This document shows positions 8,239 through 16,126 of a DNA stretch of 42,329 bases, in pieces. A program made the translations under genes and the position numbers. The stretch is from contig CALLVV010000042.1 of the NCBI GenBank assembly GCA_938012815.1, positions 1-42,329 on the forward strand. The letters are read 5' to 3'. Below the pieces are notes generated by a model. It saw only the letters and a program-made list of their open reading frames with translations. It was not told the origin of the DNA and did not search any database. Within the stretch, counting starts at the first letter, position 1. The number at the start of each line of letters is the position of its first letter. The stretch comes from an uncultured Propionibacteriaceae bacterium (lineage in GTDB: Bacteria; Actinomycetota; Actinomycetes; Propionibacteriales; Propionibacteriaceae).

Positions 8239-9287
8239 GCGGATCTCCTTCCCTCACGTACCAGGAGGTAAATCAGGTACAGGCCGCCGACAGACACCGT
8301 GATCAGACCCACGGGCACGGGACGGTTGCTGCTGCTGGCCAACGCGGAGCAGAGCTGGGCGGCCGACAGCAGCACGGCTCCCGTCGCCGCCGCCCCCGCG
8401 ATGGATATCCCGGGGGTCCTCATGAGCCGTCTCGCGACCTGAGGGGCCGCAAGGGCAACGAAACCGATGGGCCCGGCCGCAGCCGTCACGACGGCGGAGG
8501 CCGCCACCCCCACGACGACGAGGATTGCCCTGCGGGGTTCCAGTGGGATCCCGAGCGCACCAGCGGTCTGGTCACCCAGTTCGATGAGCCCGAGGGACGG
8601 GGCCAGCAGACCCGCGGACACGAGGAGCACGGCCGCTGCCCCCAGCCACATCGGAAGCGACCCCGCCTCGACGCGCGTCAGGGAGCCAGCCCCCCAGAAC
8701 CCGACCAGCATGGCGTCCTCGACGCGGGCGCGGGTGACCAGGTACGCGTTGACGGCACCCAGCGCGGCGGAGACGGCCAGGCCGACCACGATCAGGCGGA
8801 ACCCCGTCGTGGTCCGTCCCGAGAGCAGGTGCACCACGAAGGCGGCCAGCAGTCCCCCGGCCACGGCGGCCACGGCGATGGCTCCCTGCGCGCGGGCGCC
8901 GAACAGCAGGATTCCCACCACGACGGCGGTGTGCGCCCCGGCGTCGAAACCGATGATGTCCGGCGATCCCAGGGGGTTGCGGGTCAGCGACTGGAAGATT
9001 CCGCCCCCGATCCCCAGCAGGGCGCCGAAAACCACCGCAGAGACCGCGGCGGGCAGACGCCATTCGAGGACGATCACCCGGGCGAGAGATCGCCCGCCCA
9101 GGAACACGTCGAGCACCTGCTCCGGGGTCAGGGGATAGTCGCCGACCAGGAGACAGGCCCCTGCGAGAACCAATGCCAGGAGACCCAAAAGCCCTTGGAG
9201 GAGCAGCGGGCGCAGGGCGATACGAATGCCGAACCGGGCCCCGCTCAGGCGGAGCATCCGGTGCGCGAAGACGACTCGTTGTCTCAT
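8235..9287 (-). CDS. FecCD-family iron-siderophore permease (FepG type)
   Basis: Inner-membrane permease subunit, 350 residues with about ten helices. Family hallmarks are the LPAAVSAVVFGALLGIGGGI segment (about 78-97), QSLTRNPLGSPDIIGFDAGA next to it, and the cytoplasmic ATPase-coupling loop with GFVALAAPQVARRL at about 269-282. It has a long N-terminal arm, usual for the second permease of such pairs. It overlaps its partner permease (9284-9287) and the ATPase (8235-8238) by four bases, which fits a heterodimeric channel made at fixed ratio. Confidence 0.94.
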   Translation of the reverse strand: MRQRVVFAHRMLRLSGARFGIRIALRPLLLQGLLGLLALVLAGACLLVGDYPLTPEQVLDVFLGGRSLARVIVLEWRLPAAVSAVVFGALLGIGGGIFQSLTRNPLGSPDIIGFDAGAHTAVVVGILLFGARAQGAIAVAAVAGGLLAAFVVHLLSGRTTTGFRLIVVGLAVSAALGAVNAYLVTRARVEDAMLVGFWGAGSLTRVEAGSLPMWLGAAAVLLVSAGLLAPSLGLIELGDQTAGALGIPLEPRRAILVVVGVAASAVVTAAAGPIGFVALAAPQVARRLMRTPGISIAGAAATGAVLLSAAQLCSALASSSNRPVPVGLITVSVGGLYLIYLLVREGRRSA

Positions 9288-10312
9288 GTGGTGCTCACTC
9301 TGCGTGCCAGCAGCACCAGCAGGGGCGCACCGATCACGGCGGTGAGGATTCCCGTTTCGATCTCCCCGGGAATGGCGATCACACGGCCGAGCACATCAGC
9401 CGCCAGCACGAGTGCCGGCCCCAGCAGCAGGGATCCGGCAAGGATCATCCGCTGGCCGGATCCGACGCCCCACCGCACCACGTGCGGGACCATCAGCCCG
9501 ACGAAGGCGATTCCACCCGTGACGGCGGTAGCGGGACCAGCCAGGAGCGTGATGGCGATCACGGCCAGACACCGGGTCCGCCCGGCCCGGACGCCCAGCC
9601 CGGCTGCGACGTCATCGCCCAGGGCCATGGCATCCAGCGAACGACCCAGGGCGAACGCAAGCGTCAGGGCCACACCCATGGGAGGCAGAACCGGGAGAAG
9701 TTCTGCGATCCGGGTGCGTCCGATCGACCCCACCGCCCAGTTACGGACCGCCGCGAAGGTATCCGGATCCAGCAGAGACAGGAACTGGCTCACCCCGCTC
9801 AGCACGGCCGACATGGCCACCCCGCCGAGAACCAGCTGAACCTGCGCGCCGGGGCCCCGACCCATGGCCCCCAGGACCAGGACCAGGGACGTGACCCCGA
9901 CAGCACCCACGAAAGCGAACCACTGGTAGCCGTCCACCCCCGTGATGCCGAACAGACCGATGCCGACCGTCACCGCGAGCCCGGCGCCGGAGTTGACGCC
10001 CAGGATTCCCGGATCTGCCAGGGGGTTGCGGGTCAGCGCCTGCATCAGGGCGCCCGCCACGCCATAGGCGGCCCCGACCACCAGGCCGACGGCCGTGCGC
10101 GGGATCCGCATGTCCCACACGATCGCGGTGACGGGGTCGGCCCCGGGGACGACGAGCGCCCGCCACCACTCGGAGGGGCTGAGGAATCTGGCACCCGTCA
10201 TCGTGCTGGCCAGGACCGACAGCAGGAGAATCACGACCAGCCCGGCGAACACGGTCACCGGCCGTCGGGGAGCCCCGTCAGGACCCCGGTACAGGACGGA
10301 CGAGCGGATCAT
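9284..10312 (-). CDS. FecCD-family iron-siderophore permease (FepD type)
   Basis: First permease of the pair, 342 residues. It shows the same signature blocks as its partner: MRIPRTAVGLVVGAAYGVAG (about 69-88), QALTRNPLADPGILGVNSGA, and GFVGLMVPHVVRW at about 269-283, the conserved loop that docks on the ATPase. The start has no close alternative. It follows the binding-protein gene after a 48-base gap containing a short hairpin, so it may be expressed less than the lipoprotein from the same transcript. Confidence 0.94.
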   Translation of the reverse strand: MIRSSVLYRGPDGAPRRPVTVFAGLVVILLLSVLASTMTGARFLSPSEWWRALVVPGADPVTAIVWDMRIPRTAVGLVVGAAYGVAGALMQALTRNPLADPGILGVNSGAGLAVTVGIGLFGITGVDGYQWFAFVGAVGVTSLVLVLGAMGRGPGAQVQLVLGGVAMSAVLSGVSQFLSLLDPDTFAAVRNWAVGSIGRTRIAELLPVLPPMGVALTLAFALGRSLDAMALGDDVAAGLGVRAGRTRCLAVIAITLLAGPATAVTGGIAFVGLMVPHVVRWGVGSGQRMILAGSLLLGPALVLAADVLGRVIAIPGEIETGILTAVIGAPLLVLLARRVSTT

Positions 10313-10339
10313 GATGGATTCTGCGCAGCGGTGTCAGCG

Positions 10340-10362
10340 GATCCCGGGAGGGGTCCGGGATC
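10340..10362 (-). repeat. Intercistronic hairpin after the iron-binding lipoprotein gene
   Basis: GATCCCGG (10340-10347) pairs perfectly with CCGGGATC (10355-10362), 7-base loop. The right arm overlaps the stop codon of the binding-protein gene. No T-run follows on the minus strand. Position and form suit an mRNA-stabilising or partially attenuating element that favours the binding protein over the permeases. Confidence 0.5.
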
Positions 10363-11434
10363 ATCCGATCACCTCAGCGATCCTGGGTACCAGGATGTCG
10401 AGCGCCACCTTGGTGCCCATCGGACCGGCAGTGGACATCGCCCATCCTGCAGGAGACTTCTTCTCGGTGATGACCGTGTGCCCGTTCTTCCACGCCTCGA
10501 GACCCTGGAAGACGGCGGAGTCGGTCAGACCGGGAATCGCATCAGGCGTCGCCGCGGTGGCGCCCTCACTGCCCGAGACGATCAGCACGTCGGCGTCGAT
10601 CGACCCCATCAGTTCGGGACTGACGGTCTGGGTCTCCGAGAAGGACCCGGCATTCTGGGCCTGTGTGAAACCTATGGACGTGAACACCTCGGTGATGATC
10701 GAACCGGGAAGGCTCTGGTAGCTGAGGCCTCGCTGGGTCCCGAACCAGACCGTGTAGCTGAGGCTCTTGCCCTCGAATCCGGGGTTGGCCTGTTTGATGC
10801 CGGCGATGTAGGAGTCGTAGTCGGAGATCACCTTTTCGGCCGCACCGGACAGGTCGAGCGCCTTGCCGAGGATGCGAATGTTGTCCTGCCAGGGGTTGCT
10901 GAAATACCCGGTCCACGGCTTGTCGCTGGTGACCACCGGGGCGATCTCGGAGAGTTTCGCGAAGGAGTTGGTCAGGTCGTAACCGAACACCACGATCACG
11001 TCGGGCTTGGCGGCGGCGATGGATTCGTACGGGTACTGGTCCCAACTCTCGGTCTCGAAGACCAGCTCGATGCGACCCGCCGCGGCCTCGGTCAGCCACG
11101 GGGCCTTGTTGAATCCGAGGCCATTGGTGGTCACGGGGACTCCTCCCATGGCCAGCAGGAGTTCCGTGTCCACGGCATTCGCGCCAACGGTGGCGACACG
11201 GGTCGGCCGCTTGTCGATGACCGACTCGCCGTAGGGAGAGGTCAGCGTCAGCGGATACTCGGTCTTTCCCTCGGCGGCCGGGAGGAGAGAGCTCGCCGTT
11301 TCGGACGCCGACGAAGACCCGGGCGCCTCGTTGGACGCCGACGAACACGATGTGGCGGCGAGGGCGCAGAAGGCCAGCAGGACACCACTCAGGCGGATCA
11401 GCAGAGGAAACCGGAAGGACATGTTGGGCGACAC
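10361..11434 (-). CDS. Iron-siderophore/metallophore-binding lipoprotein (FecB/FepB type)
   Basis: Extracytoplasmic binding protein of 357 residues that captures the ligand for the downstream permeases. It has a lipoprotein signal with hydrophobic core LLIRLSGVLLAFCAL and lipobox AATSC, modified Cys30, followed by a Ser-rich linker. The periplasmic-binding-protein fold of the helical-backbone class is suggested by RVATVGANAVDTELLLAMG (about 79-97), KPDVIVVFGYD, and the closing EAWKNGHTVI. A second start, ATG at 11422 (MSFRF), would give an equally good signal peptide. It is the first gene of the five-gene operon; a possible iron box lies about 50 bases upstream. Confidence 0.93.
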   Translation of the reverse strand: MSPNMSFRFPLLIRLSGVLLAFCALAATSCSSASNEAPGSSSASETASSLLPAAEGKTEYPLTLTSPYGESVIDKRPTRVATVGANAVDTELLLAMGGVPVTTNGLGFNKAPWLTEAAAGRIELVFETESWDQYPYESIAAAKPDVIVVFGYDLTNSFAKLSEIAPVVTSDKPWTGYFSNPWQDNIRILGKALDLSGAAEKVISDYDSYIAGIKQANPGFEGKSLSYTVWFGTQRGLSYQSLPGSIITEVFTSIGFTQAQNAGSFSETQTVSPELMGSIDADVLIVSGSEGATAATPDAIPGLTDSAVFQGLEAWKNGHTVITEKKSPAGWAMSTAGPMGTKVALDILVPRIAEVIG

Positions 11435-11483
11435 CTTCGCTCAGGGCCGCTTCAAACCATTCGGTCAGCGGCTGGCGGAACAT

Positions 11484-11507
11484 TTATGTTAGATAGACTA
11501 ACTTATT
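11484..11507. promoter_or_regulatory. Candidate DtxR/IdeR-like iron box or TetR operator
   Basis: Between the divergent lipoprotein and TetR-like genes lies an AT-rich partial palindrome: GTTAG (11488-11492) and CTAAC (11498-11502), extended by TTA on both sides. It resembles the actinobacterial iron box (TTAGGTTAGGCTAACCTAA) at about 12 of 19 positions, with a strong right half (CTAACTTA). It could equally be the operator of the divergent regulator. The match was judged by eye. Confidence 0.45.
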
Positions 11508-11605
11508 GTGTGGCGAGTGACCAGAGGTGTCTCACAACACCCTCCGAAACGATTCCTCCGGGGCTCTGGCGCTCAACCTCACCGAAAGACGCAAGAATTG
11601 GGGGC

Positions 11606-12271
11606 ATGGTCTCACCCGGACGTCCTCGCCTCATCACCACTGACCGCATCATCGAGGCGGGCAAACGCATCACCCTCCCGTGTCTGTCGATCAGAGGGGT
11701 GGCGAAGGAACTCGGTGTCAGTGAGATGTCGATCTACCGGATCGTCGGGGATCTTGACGGGCTGAGGGCCATGGTCGCCGAGGGCATCGTCGCCGGGCAT
11801 GCCTTCCCCGAACCGGTGGCCGCGGATCCGGAGGATGCCCTGGTCGAACTGGCACATGCTCTCCGCGACTTCGTGATCACCAACCCGGGCATCGGACACC
11901 ACCTGACCAGACTCGCCGCACCCAGGCACGACTTCACGATCAGGCTGGCGGAGGAACAACAGGTGGCCTTCGCCTCGCGCTTCGGCTACCCCCCGGCACA
12001 GGCCAGCCTGCTGGTCTCGACGGTCGCGGAACACGCGATCGCCCTGGCCGAGATCAATCCGCTGTCCCACGACGACACCGTGCCCAACCCTCTGCCCGAA
12101 CAGGCACCCACGGTCCGGGCCGGGGCCGAGTCGATCGCAACGCTGAGCCCTCGAGAGCGCTTCGAGTGGTCCATCCGGGCCACGGCGCGGGGATCCATCT
12201 CGTTGCTGGGCCGGAAAAACCCGGTTGCGCAGCACTCAAGCCCTGAAACCGCCCCCGAAGGAGCGAAATAG
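11606..12271 (+). CDS. TetR/AcrR-like regulator divergent from the iron-uptake operon
   Basis: DNA-binding regulator of 221 residues. It opens with the GRPRLIT motif common in TetR proteins; the helix-turn-helix spans about 29-48 (SIRGVAKELGVSEMSIYRIV). The rest is a poorly conserved helical sensor domain. The ATG at 11606 was chosen because GRPR should lie near the N-terminus; the bases before it are GGGGGC, leaving no well-spaced Shine-Dalgarno. It is transcribed away from the metallophore operon with a 171-base shared control region, so it is a good candidate to regulate that operon. The last codons lie inside the terminator of the converging guaB operon. Confidence 0.85.
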   Translation: MVSPGRPRLITTDRIIEAGKRITLPCLSIRGVAKELGVSEMSIYRIVGDLDGLRAMVAEGIVAGHAFPEPVAADPEDALVELAHALRDFVITNPGIGHHLTRLAAPRHDFTIRLAEEQQVAFASRFGYPPAQASLLVSTVAEHAIALAEINPLSHDDTVPNPLPEQAPTVRAGAESIATLSPRERFEWSIRATARGSISLLGRKNPVAQHSSPETAPEGAK

Positions 12272-12288
12272 GCGTTGAGTGCTGCGCA
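12214..12288 (-). terminator. Terminator of the guaB-guaB3-chorismate mutase operon, inside the 3' end of tetR
   Basis: TTGAGTGCTGCGCA (12275-12288) and its exact reverse complement TGCGCAGCACTCAA (12226-12239) form a 14-bp stem with a 35-base loop. On the minus strand the stem is followed after six bases by five T (AAAAA at 12215-12219 on the plus strand), as in an intrinsic terminator. The left arm and T-run lie within the coding end of the converging regulator gene, and its stop codon is in the loop. Confidence 0.7.
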
Positions 12289-12328
12289 GCCGCGCGTTTC
12301 CGGGGTTCTTCCCCACCCGGAGGTCAGT

Positions 12329-12637
12329 TCAGCCCTCGTCCGCTTCCTCCGCGGCGATCTGTTCGTGGTGCCGCACCACCTCACGGACGATGAAGGTGAT
12401 GAACTTCTCCGCGAACTCCGGGTCCAGTTCGGATTCGACGGCCAGGGTGCGCAGCCGCTGGATCTGCTGCGCCTCGCGGTCCGGGTCGGCCGGGGGGAGG
12501 CCCGCGGCGGCCTTCAGCCTTCCCACCTGCTGGGTGATCTTGAAACGCTCGGCCAGCAGGTGCACCAGCATGGAGTCCATGTTGTCGATGCTGCCCCGCA
12601 GCCTCAGCAGCTCCCGGCGGGCGTCCTCGGCTTTCAT
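12329..12637 (-). CDS. Chorismate mutase, AroQ type
   Basis: Small all-helical enzyme of 102 residues converting chorismate to prephenate for phenylalanine and tyrosine. The first helix (RRELLRLRGSIDNMDSMLVHLLAERF) carries the AroQ pattern of an Arg followed by ID..D..L..LL..R; helix 2 begins after the loop with DREAQQIQRLR, and helix 3 ends in FIVREVVRHHE. Its ATG overlaps the guaB3 TGA by one base (TGATG), so it is translationally coupled to that gene. Chorismate mutase next to guaB3 is an actinobacterial arrangement without obvious metabolic logic. It is the last gene before the operon's terminator. Confidence 0.88.
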   Translation of the reverse strand: MKAEDARRELLRLRGSIDNMDSMLVHLLAERFKITQQVGRLKAAAGLPPADPDREAQQIQRLRTLAVESELDPEFAEKFITFIVREVVRHHEQIAAEEADEG

Positions 12638-13740
12638 CAGTGCACCATCACGTCGATGCGCTGGAAGGACTTGATGTCGGTGTAGCCGGTGAAGGCCATG
12701 GCCTTGCGTAGCCCGCCAACGAGGTTCATGGTTCCGTCGGGCAGGTGGGAGGGGCCATTGACCACCTCGGCCAGGGAACCGACCTGCTCGAAGAACACCC
12801 TCTCGCCACGCGGCAGGGTCGCGTGCCAGGCCTCCGGTCCCCAGTGCCAGCCGCGGCCGGGGGCCTCGGTGGCGCGCGCCAGCGGGGAGCCGACCATCAC
12901 TGCGTCGGCCCCACACGCGATGGCCTTGGCGATGTCACCGGACCTCCCGACCGCACCGTCGGCGATCAGGTGCACGTAGCGCCCGCCAGACTCCTCCAGG
13001 TAGTCGCGACGCGCCTCCGCGACATCGGCGACGGCGGAGGCCATCGGCACCTCGATGCCCAGCACCGAAGCGGTGGTGTGGGTGGCGCCGCCGCCGAATC
13101 CGACGAGCACCCCGGCGGCACCCGCACGCATCAGGTGCAGGGCCATCCGGTAGGTGGCGCACCCCCCTACCAGCACCGGCACGTCGAAGCGGTAGATGAA
13201 ATCCTTCAGATTGAGGGTGTTCTCGGCCTCGTCGACGTGCTCGGCGGAGACCGTCGTGCCGCGGATCACGAAGAAATCAACCCCGGCCCGCTCGATGACA
13301 TCCGCGAACTGCTGGGTCCTGGCAGGCGAGAGCGCGCCCGCCACCGGCACTCCGGCAGCGCGGATCTCAGCCAGCCGGGCCTCGATCAGTTCCGCTTTGA
13401 TGGGCTCGGCGTAGAGCTGCTGCAGACGGCGGGTGGTGGTCACCTGGTCGGCGGGTTCGGTGAGCTGTTCATAGGCCGGGGAGGGGTCCTCGTAGCGGGT
13501 CCACAGGCCCTCCAGGTTGAGCACCCCCAACCCGCCCAGGCGTCCCATCTCGATGGCGGTGGCGGGAGACATCACCGAGTCCATGGGAGCGGCGACAATG
13601 GGGGCATCGAAGGTGACGGCGTCGATGCGCCACCGGAGGTCTACCTCCGACTCGGAGCGGGTGCGCCGCGCGGGAGCGATGGCGACATCGTCGAAGGAGT
13701 ACCCGCGGGTGGCGTTCTTGGAGCGACCGAATTCGTACAT
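12637..13740 (-). CDS. guaB3: GuaB3-type IMP dehydrogenase-family protein
   Basis: A 367-residue TIM-barrel protein of the IMPDH/GMP reductase family lacking the CBS domain pair. Residues 12-60 (TRGYSFDDVAIAPARRTR, then APIVAAPMDSV) match the IMPDH N-terminus. In the loop that carries the catalytic cysteine of IMPDH, the paralogue GuaB in this window has GPGSICTTR with Cys315, while here the aligned text is GGGATHTTA with His221. Loss of that Cys argues against ordinary IMPDH chemistry; the role of actinobacterial GuaB3 is unsettled. It lies 10 bases downstream of guaB and overlaps the chorismate mutase gene by one base. Confidence 0.92.
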   Translation of the reverse strand: MYEFGRSKNATRGYSFDDVAIAPARRTRSESEVDLRWRIDAVTFDAPIVAAPMDSVMSPATAIEMGRLGGLGVLNLEGLWTRYEDPSPAYEQLTEPADQVTTTRRLQQLYAEPIKAELIEARLAEIRAAGVPVAGALSPARTQQFADVIERAGVDFFVIRGTTVSAEHVDEAENTLNLKDFIYRFDVPVLVGGCATYRMALHLMRAGAAGVLVGFGGGATHTTASVLGIEVPMASAVADVAEARRDYLEESGGRYVHLIADGAVGRSGDIAKAIACGADAVMVGSPLARATEAPGRGWHWGPEAWHATLPRGERVFFEQVGSLAEVVNGPSHLPDGTMNLVGGLRKAMAFTGYTDIKSFQRIDVMVH

Positions 13741-13750
13741 CGTTTTCCTG

Positions 13751-15265
13751 TCAGCGTGACCAGTAGTTGGGTGCCTCAGCGGTGAGCTGGATGTCGTGCG
13801 GATGTGATTCTCGCAGACCCGCTGCGGTGATTCGCACGAACCGTCCGCGTTCCTGCAGCTCATCGATCGTGCGGGCACCGGAGTAGAACATCGACTGCCG
13901 GAGCCCACCGACCAGCTGATAGGCGACCGCCGCCAAGGGACCGCGGTAGGCCACCTGTCCCTCGATGCCCTCAGGGATGAGCTTGTCATCGCTGGTGACG
14001 TCACCCTGGAAGTAGCGGTCCTTCGAGTAGGAGGCCTTGCGACCGCGTGCAGCCATCGCCCCCAGGGAGCCCATGCCCCGGTAGGTCTTGAACTGTTTGC
14101 CGTTGATGAACACCAGGTCGCCGGGGCTCTCCTCGCAACCGGCCAGCAGCGAACCAAGCATCACCGAGTTGGCTCCCGCGACGATGGCCTTGGCGATGTC
14201 ACCGGAGTACTGGAGGCCACCATCCCCAATGATCGGCACGCCGTGGGGCCTGGCGGCGCGGGCCGCGTCGTGGATGGCGGTGACCTGCGGCACCCCGACC
14301 CCCGCAACCACGCGAGTGGTGCAGATCGACCCCGGGCCAACGCCTACCTTCACCCCATCGACCCCTGCCTCGACGAGTGCCCGGGCCCCGGTGTAGGTGG
14401 CGACGTTGCCGCCGATGACGTCCACCCCGGCGGCGGCCGGGTCGGCCTTGATGCGGCGGATCATGTCGACCACGCCACGGGAATGGCCGTGGGCGGTGTC
14501 GACGATGACGCAGTCCACCCCCTGCTCCACCAAGGCCATGGCCCGCTCCCAGGCATCGCCGAAGAAACCGACGGCCGCACCCACCCGGAGCCTGCCGGCG
14601 TCGTCCTTGGCGGCGTTGGGGTATTTGTCGGCCTTGGCGAAATCCTTGAGGGTGATCAGGCCCTTGAGCCTGCCCCACGAGTCGACGATGGGCAGCTTCT
14701 CGATCTTGTTCTTCGCCAGCAGCGCCAGGGCGTCGTCGTTGGAGATGCCGACGGGCGCGGTGACCAAGGGCATCTTCGTCATGACCTCACTCACGGGGCG
14801 GGTGCCGTCGTCCTCGAAACGCAGGTCGCGGTTGGTGATGATCCCGAGCAGCATCCCGTCGTCGTCCACCACGGGAAGTCCGGAGACACGGTACTGGGCA
14901 CAGGCCTCGTCCACCTCATGAAGACTCGCCCCGGGCGCGATGGTCACGGGCTGGGTGACCATCCCGGCCTCCGAGCGTTTCACCTGGTCCACCATGTGCG
15001 CCTGGTCGTCGATGGAGAGGTTGCGGTGCAGGATCCCGATGCCCCCCTCGCGGGCCATGGCGATGGCCATGCGGGTCTCCGTGACGGTATCCATGGCCGC
15101 CGAGGACAAGGGAACGTTCAACCGGATGTTGCGGCTGAACCAGGTTTCGGTCGCCGCTTCCGAGGGGATGACGTCCGATTCGTTGGGTTGGAGCAGCACG
15201 TCGTCGAAGGTCAGTCCCAGCGCCTCGAAGGGAGCCGGTACGCCGGAGGGGGTCAGATTCGCCAC
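13751..15265 (-). CDS. guaB: IMP dehydrogenase
   Basis: Oxidises IMP to XMP with NAD, the rate-limiting step of GMP synthesis. 504 residues: TIM barrel interrupted by two CBS domains at about 102-218, catalytic Cys315 in GPGSICTTR, the phosphate-binding GDGGLQYSGDIAKA segment, and the mobile flap with GSLGAM further on. The N-terminus ALGLTFDDVLLQPNESDVIP is standard. It is the first gene of the guaB-guaB3-chorismate mutase unit. The product XMP is the substrate of GuaA, encoded 11 kb to the left. Confidence 0.98.
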   Translation of the reverse strand: MANLTPSGVPAPFEALGLTFDDVLLQPNESDVIPSEAATETWFSRNIRLNVPLSSAAMDTVTETRMAIAMAREGGIGILHRNLSIDDQAHMVDQVKRSEAGMVTQPVTIAPGASLHEVDEACAQYRVSGLPVVDDDGMLLGIITNRDLRFEDDGTRPVSEVMTKMPLVTAPVGISNDDALALLAKNKIEKLPIVDSWGRLKGLITLKDFAKADKYPNAAKDDAGRLRVGAAVGFFGDAWERAMALVEQGVDCVIVDTAHGHSRGVVDMIRRIKADPAAAGVDVIGGNVATYTGARALVEAGVDGVKVGVGPGSICTTRVVAGVGVPQVTAIHDAARAARPHGVPIIGDGGLQYSGDIAKAIVAGANSVMLGSLLAGCEESPGDLVFINGKQFKTYRGMGSLGAMAARGRKASYSKDRYFQGDVTSDDKLIPEGIEGQVAYRGPLAAVAYQLVGGLRQSMFYSGARTIDELQERGRFVRITAAGLRESHPHDIQLTAEAPNYWSR

Positions 15266-15352
15266 GAAGTTGCTCCTCCCAATTGATCTCAGGCGGCGAG
15301 TCTATCGCGCGCCCCGCGGGACGGGCGGATCACCAGGGGTTCCACGCACCCG

Positions 15353-16018
15353 CTACGCCCTGCCCCGGCTTCTCCCGTTCGGTATGTGCCAGCCATAGCG
15401 GAGCCCCGCCATTCGGATGAGGAAGATCAGCGCCGCGGTGCCGAACATCCCGATCCCACTGGCCCAGCCCACGGTGGCGAGCCAGACGATCAACCCGCTA
15501 CCAAGCAGGGCCGCCACGACGTAGAAGGGGGAACGGCGACGGAAGACGAGCGGCACCTCGCTGGCCAGGACGTCTCGGAGGATGCCGCCGCCCACTCCGG
15601 TGACCACCCCGGTCAGCGTGGCCGCAGCGGGATGCAACCCGAAGGACAGTCCCTTCAGCGCCCCGTCAACGGTGAACAACCCGAGCCCCACCGCATCGCA
15701 CAACAACAGCGGTATCCGCAGCCGCCTCCCGGTTTGCACGAGCAGCATCACAACCACCGCCGTCAGCACCGACAGACCCATCATCCAGAGATCCACCAGG
15801 GCCGCCACGGGAACGGCGCCGATCAGGAGGTCGCGGATCACCCCACCACCCACGGCGGTGCAGCACGCGAGTGTAATGACACCCACGCCGTCCAGGTCCC
15901 GGCGTTTCGCCTCGAGGGCCCCGGAAGCCGCGAAGGCCACCACTCCGGCCACCGATATCCCCCATCGGGCCAGCATCTCCAGATCCCACACCACGATCGG
16001 AAAGTCTAGAGGTCGCAT
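15353..16018 (-). CDS. TRIC/UPF0126-family membrane channel protein
   Basis: An integral membrane protein of about 221 residues with seven predicted helices. It carries the two-fold internal repeat of the UPF0126/trimeric intracellular cation channel family: each half has a glycine-rich GGGxxRD motif (VGGGVIRDLLIG in the first, VGGGILRDVLA in the second). Family members form trimeric cation pores. The start is uncertain: ATG at 16018 (MRPLDFPIVVW) or ATG at 16048 (MINVHARD); neither has a convincing ribosome site. It is divergent from the cyclase-family gene and shares a 108-base upstream region with it. Confidence 0.87.
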   Translation of the reverse strand: MRPLDFPIVVWDLEMLARWGISVAGVVAFAASGALEAKRRDLDGVGVITLACCTAVGGGVIRDLLIGAVPVAALVDLWMMGLSVLTAVVVMLLVQTGRRLRIPLLLCDAVGLGLFTVDGALKGLSFGLHPAAATLTGVVTGVGGGILRDVLASEVPLVFRRRSPFYVVAALLGSGLIVWLATVGWASGIGMFGTAALIFLIRMAGLRYGWHIPNGRSRGRA

Positions 16019-16126
16019 CCCTGAATCCCGCGCATGGACATTTATCATCCGCCCGAAAACAACCAGGTGTAAGCTCCCCGCGGGGGAAGCGACGGAACAA
16101 CCACGTCCAGAACATGAGGAGGCCGG

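Noticed and set aside
9173..11605. Very long plus-strand open frame antisense to the iron-uptake genes
   Set aside because: It mirrors conserved FecCD and binding-protein genes; such frames arise in GC-rich DNA. Only its 3' part from 11606 encodes a real protein.
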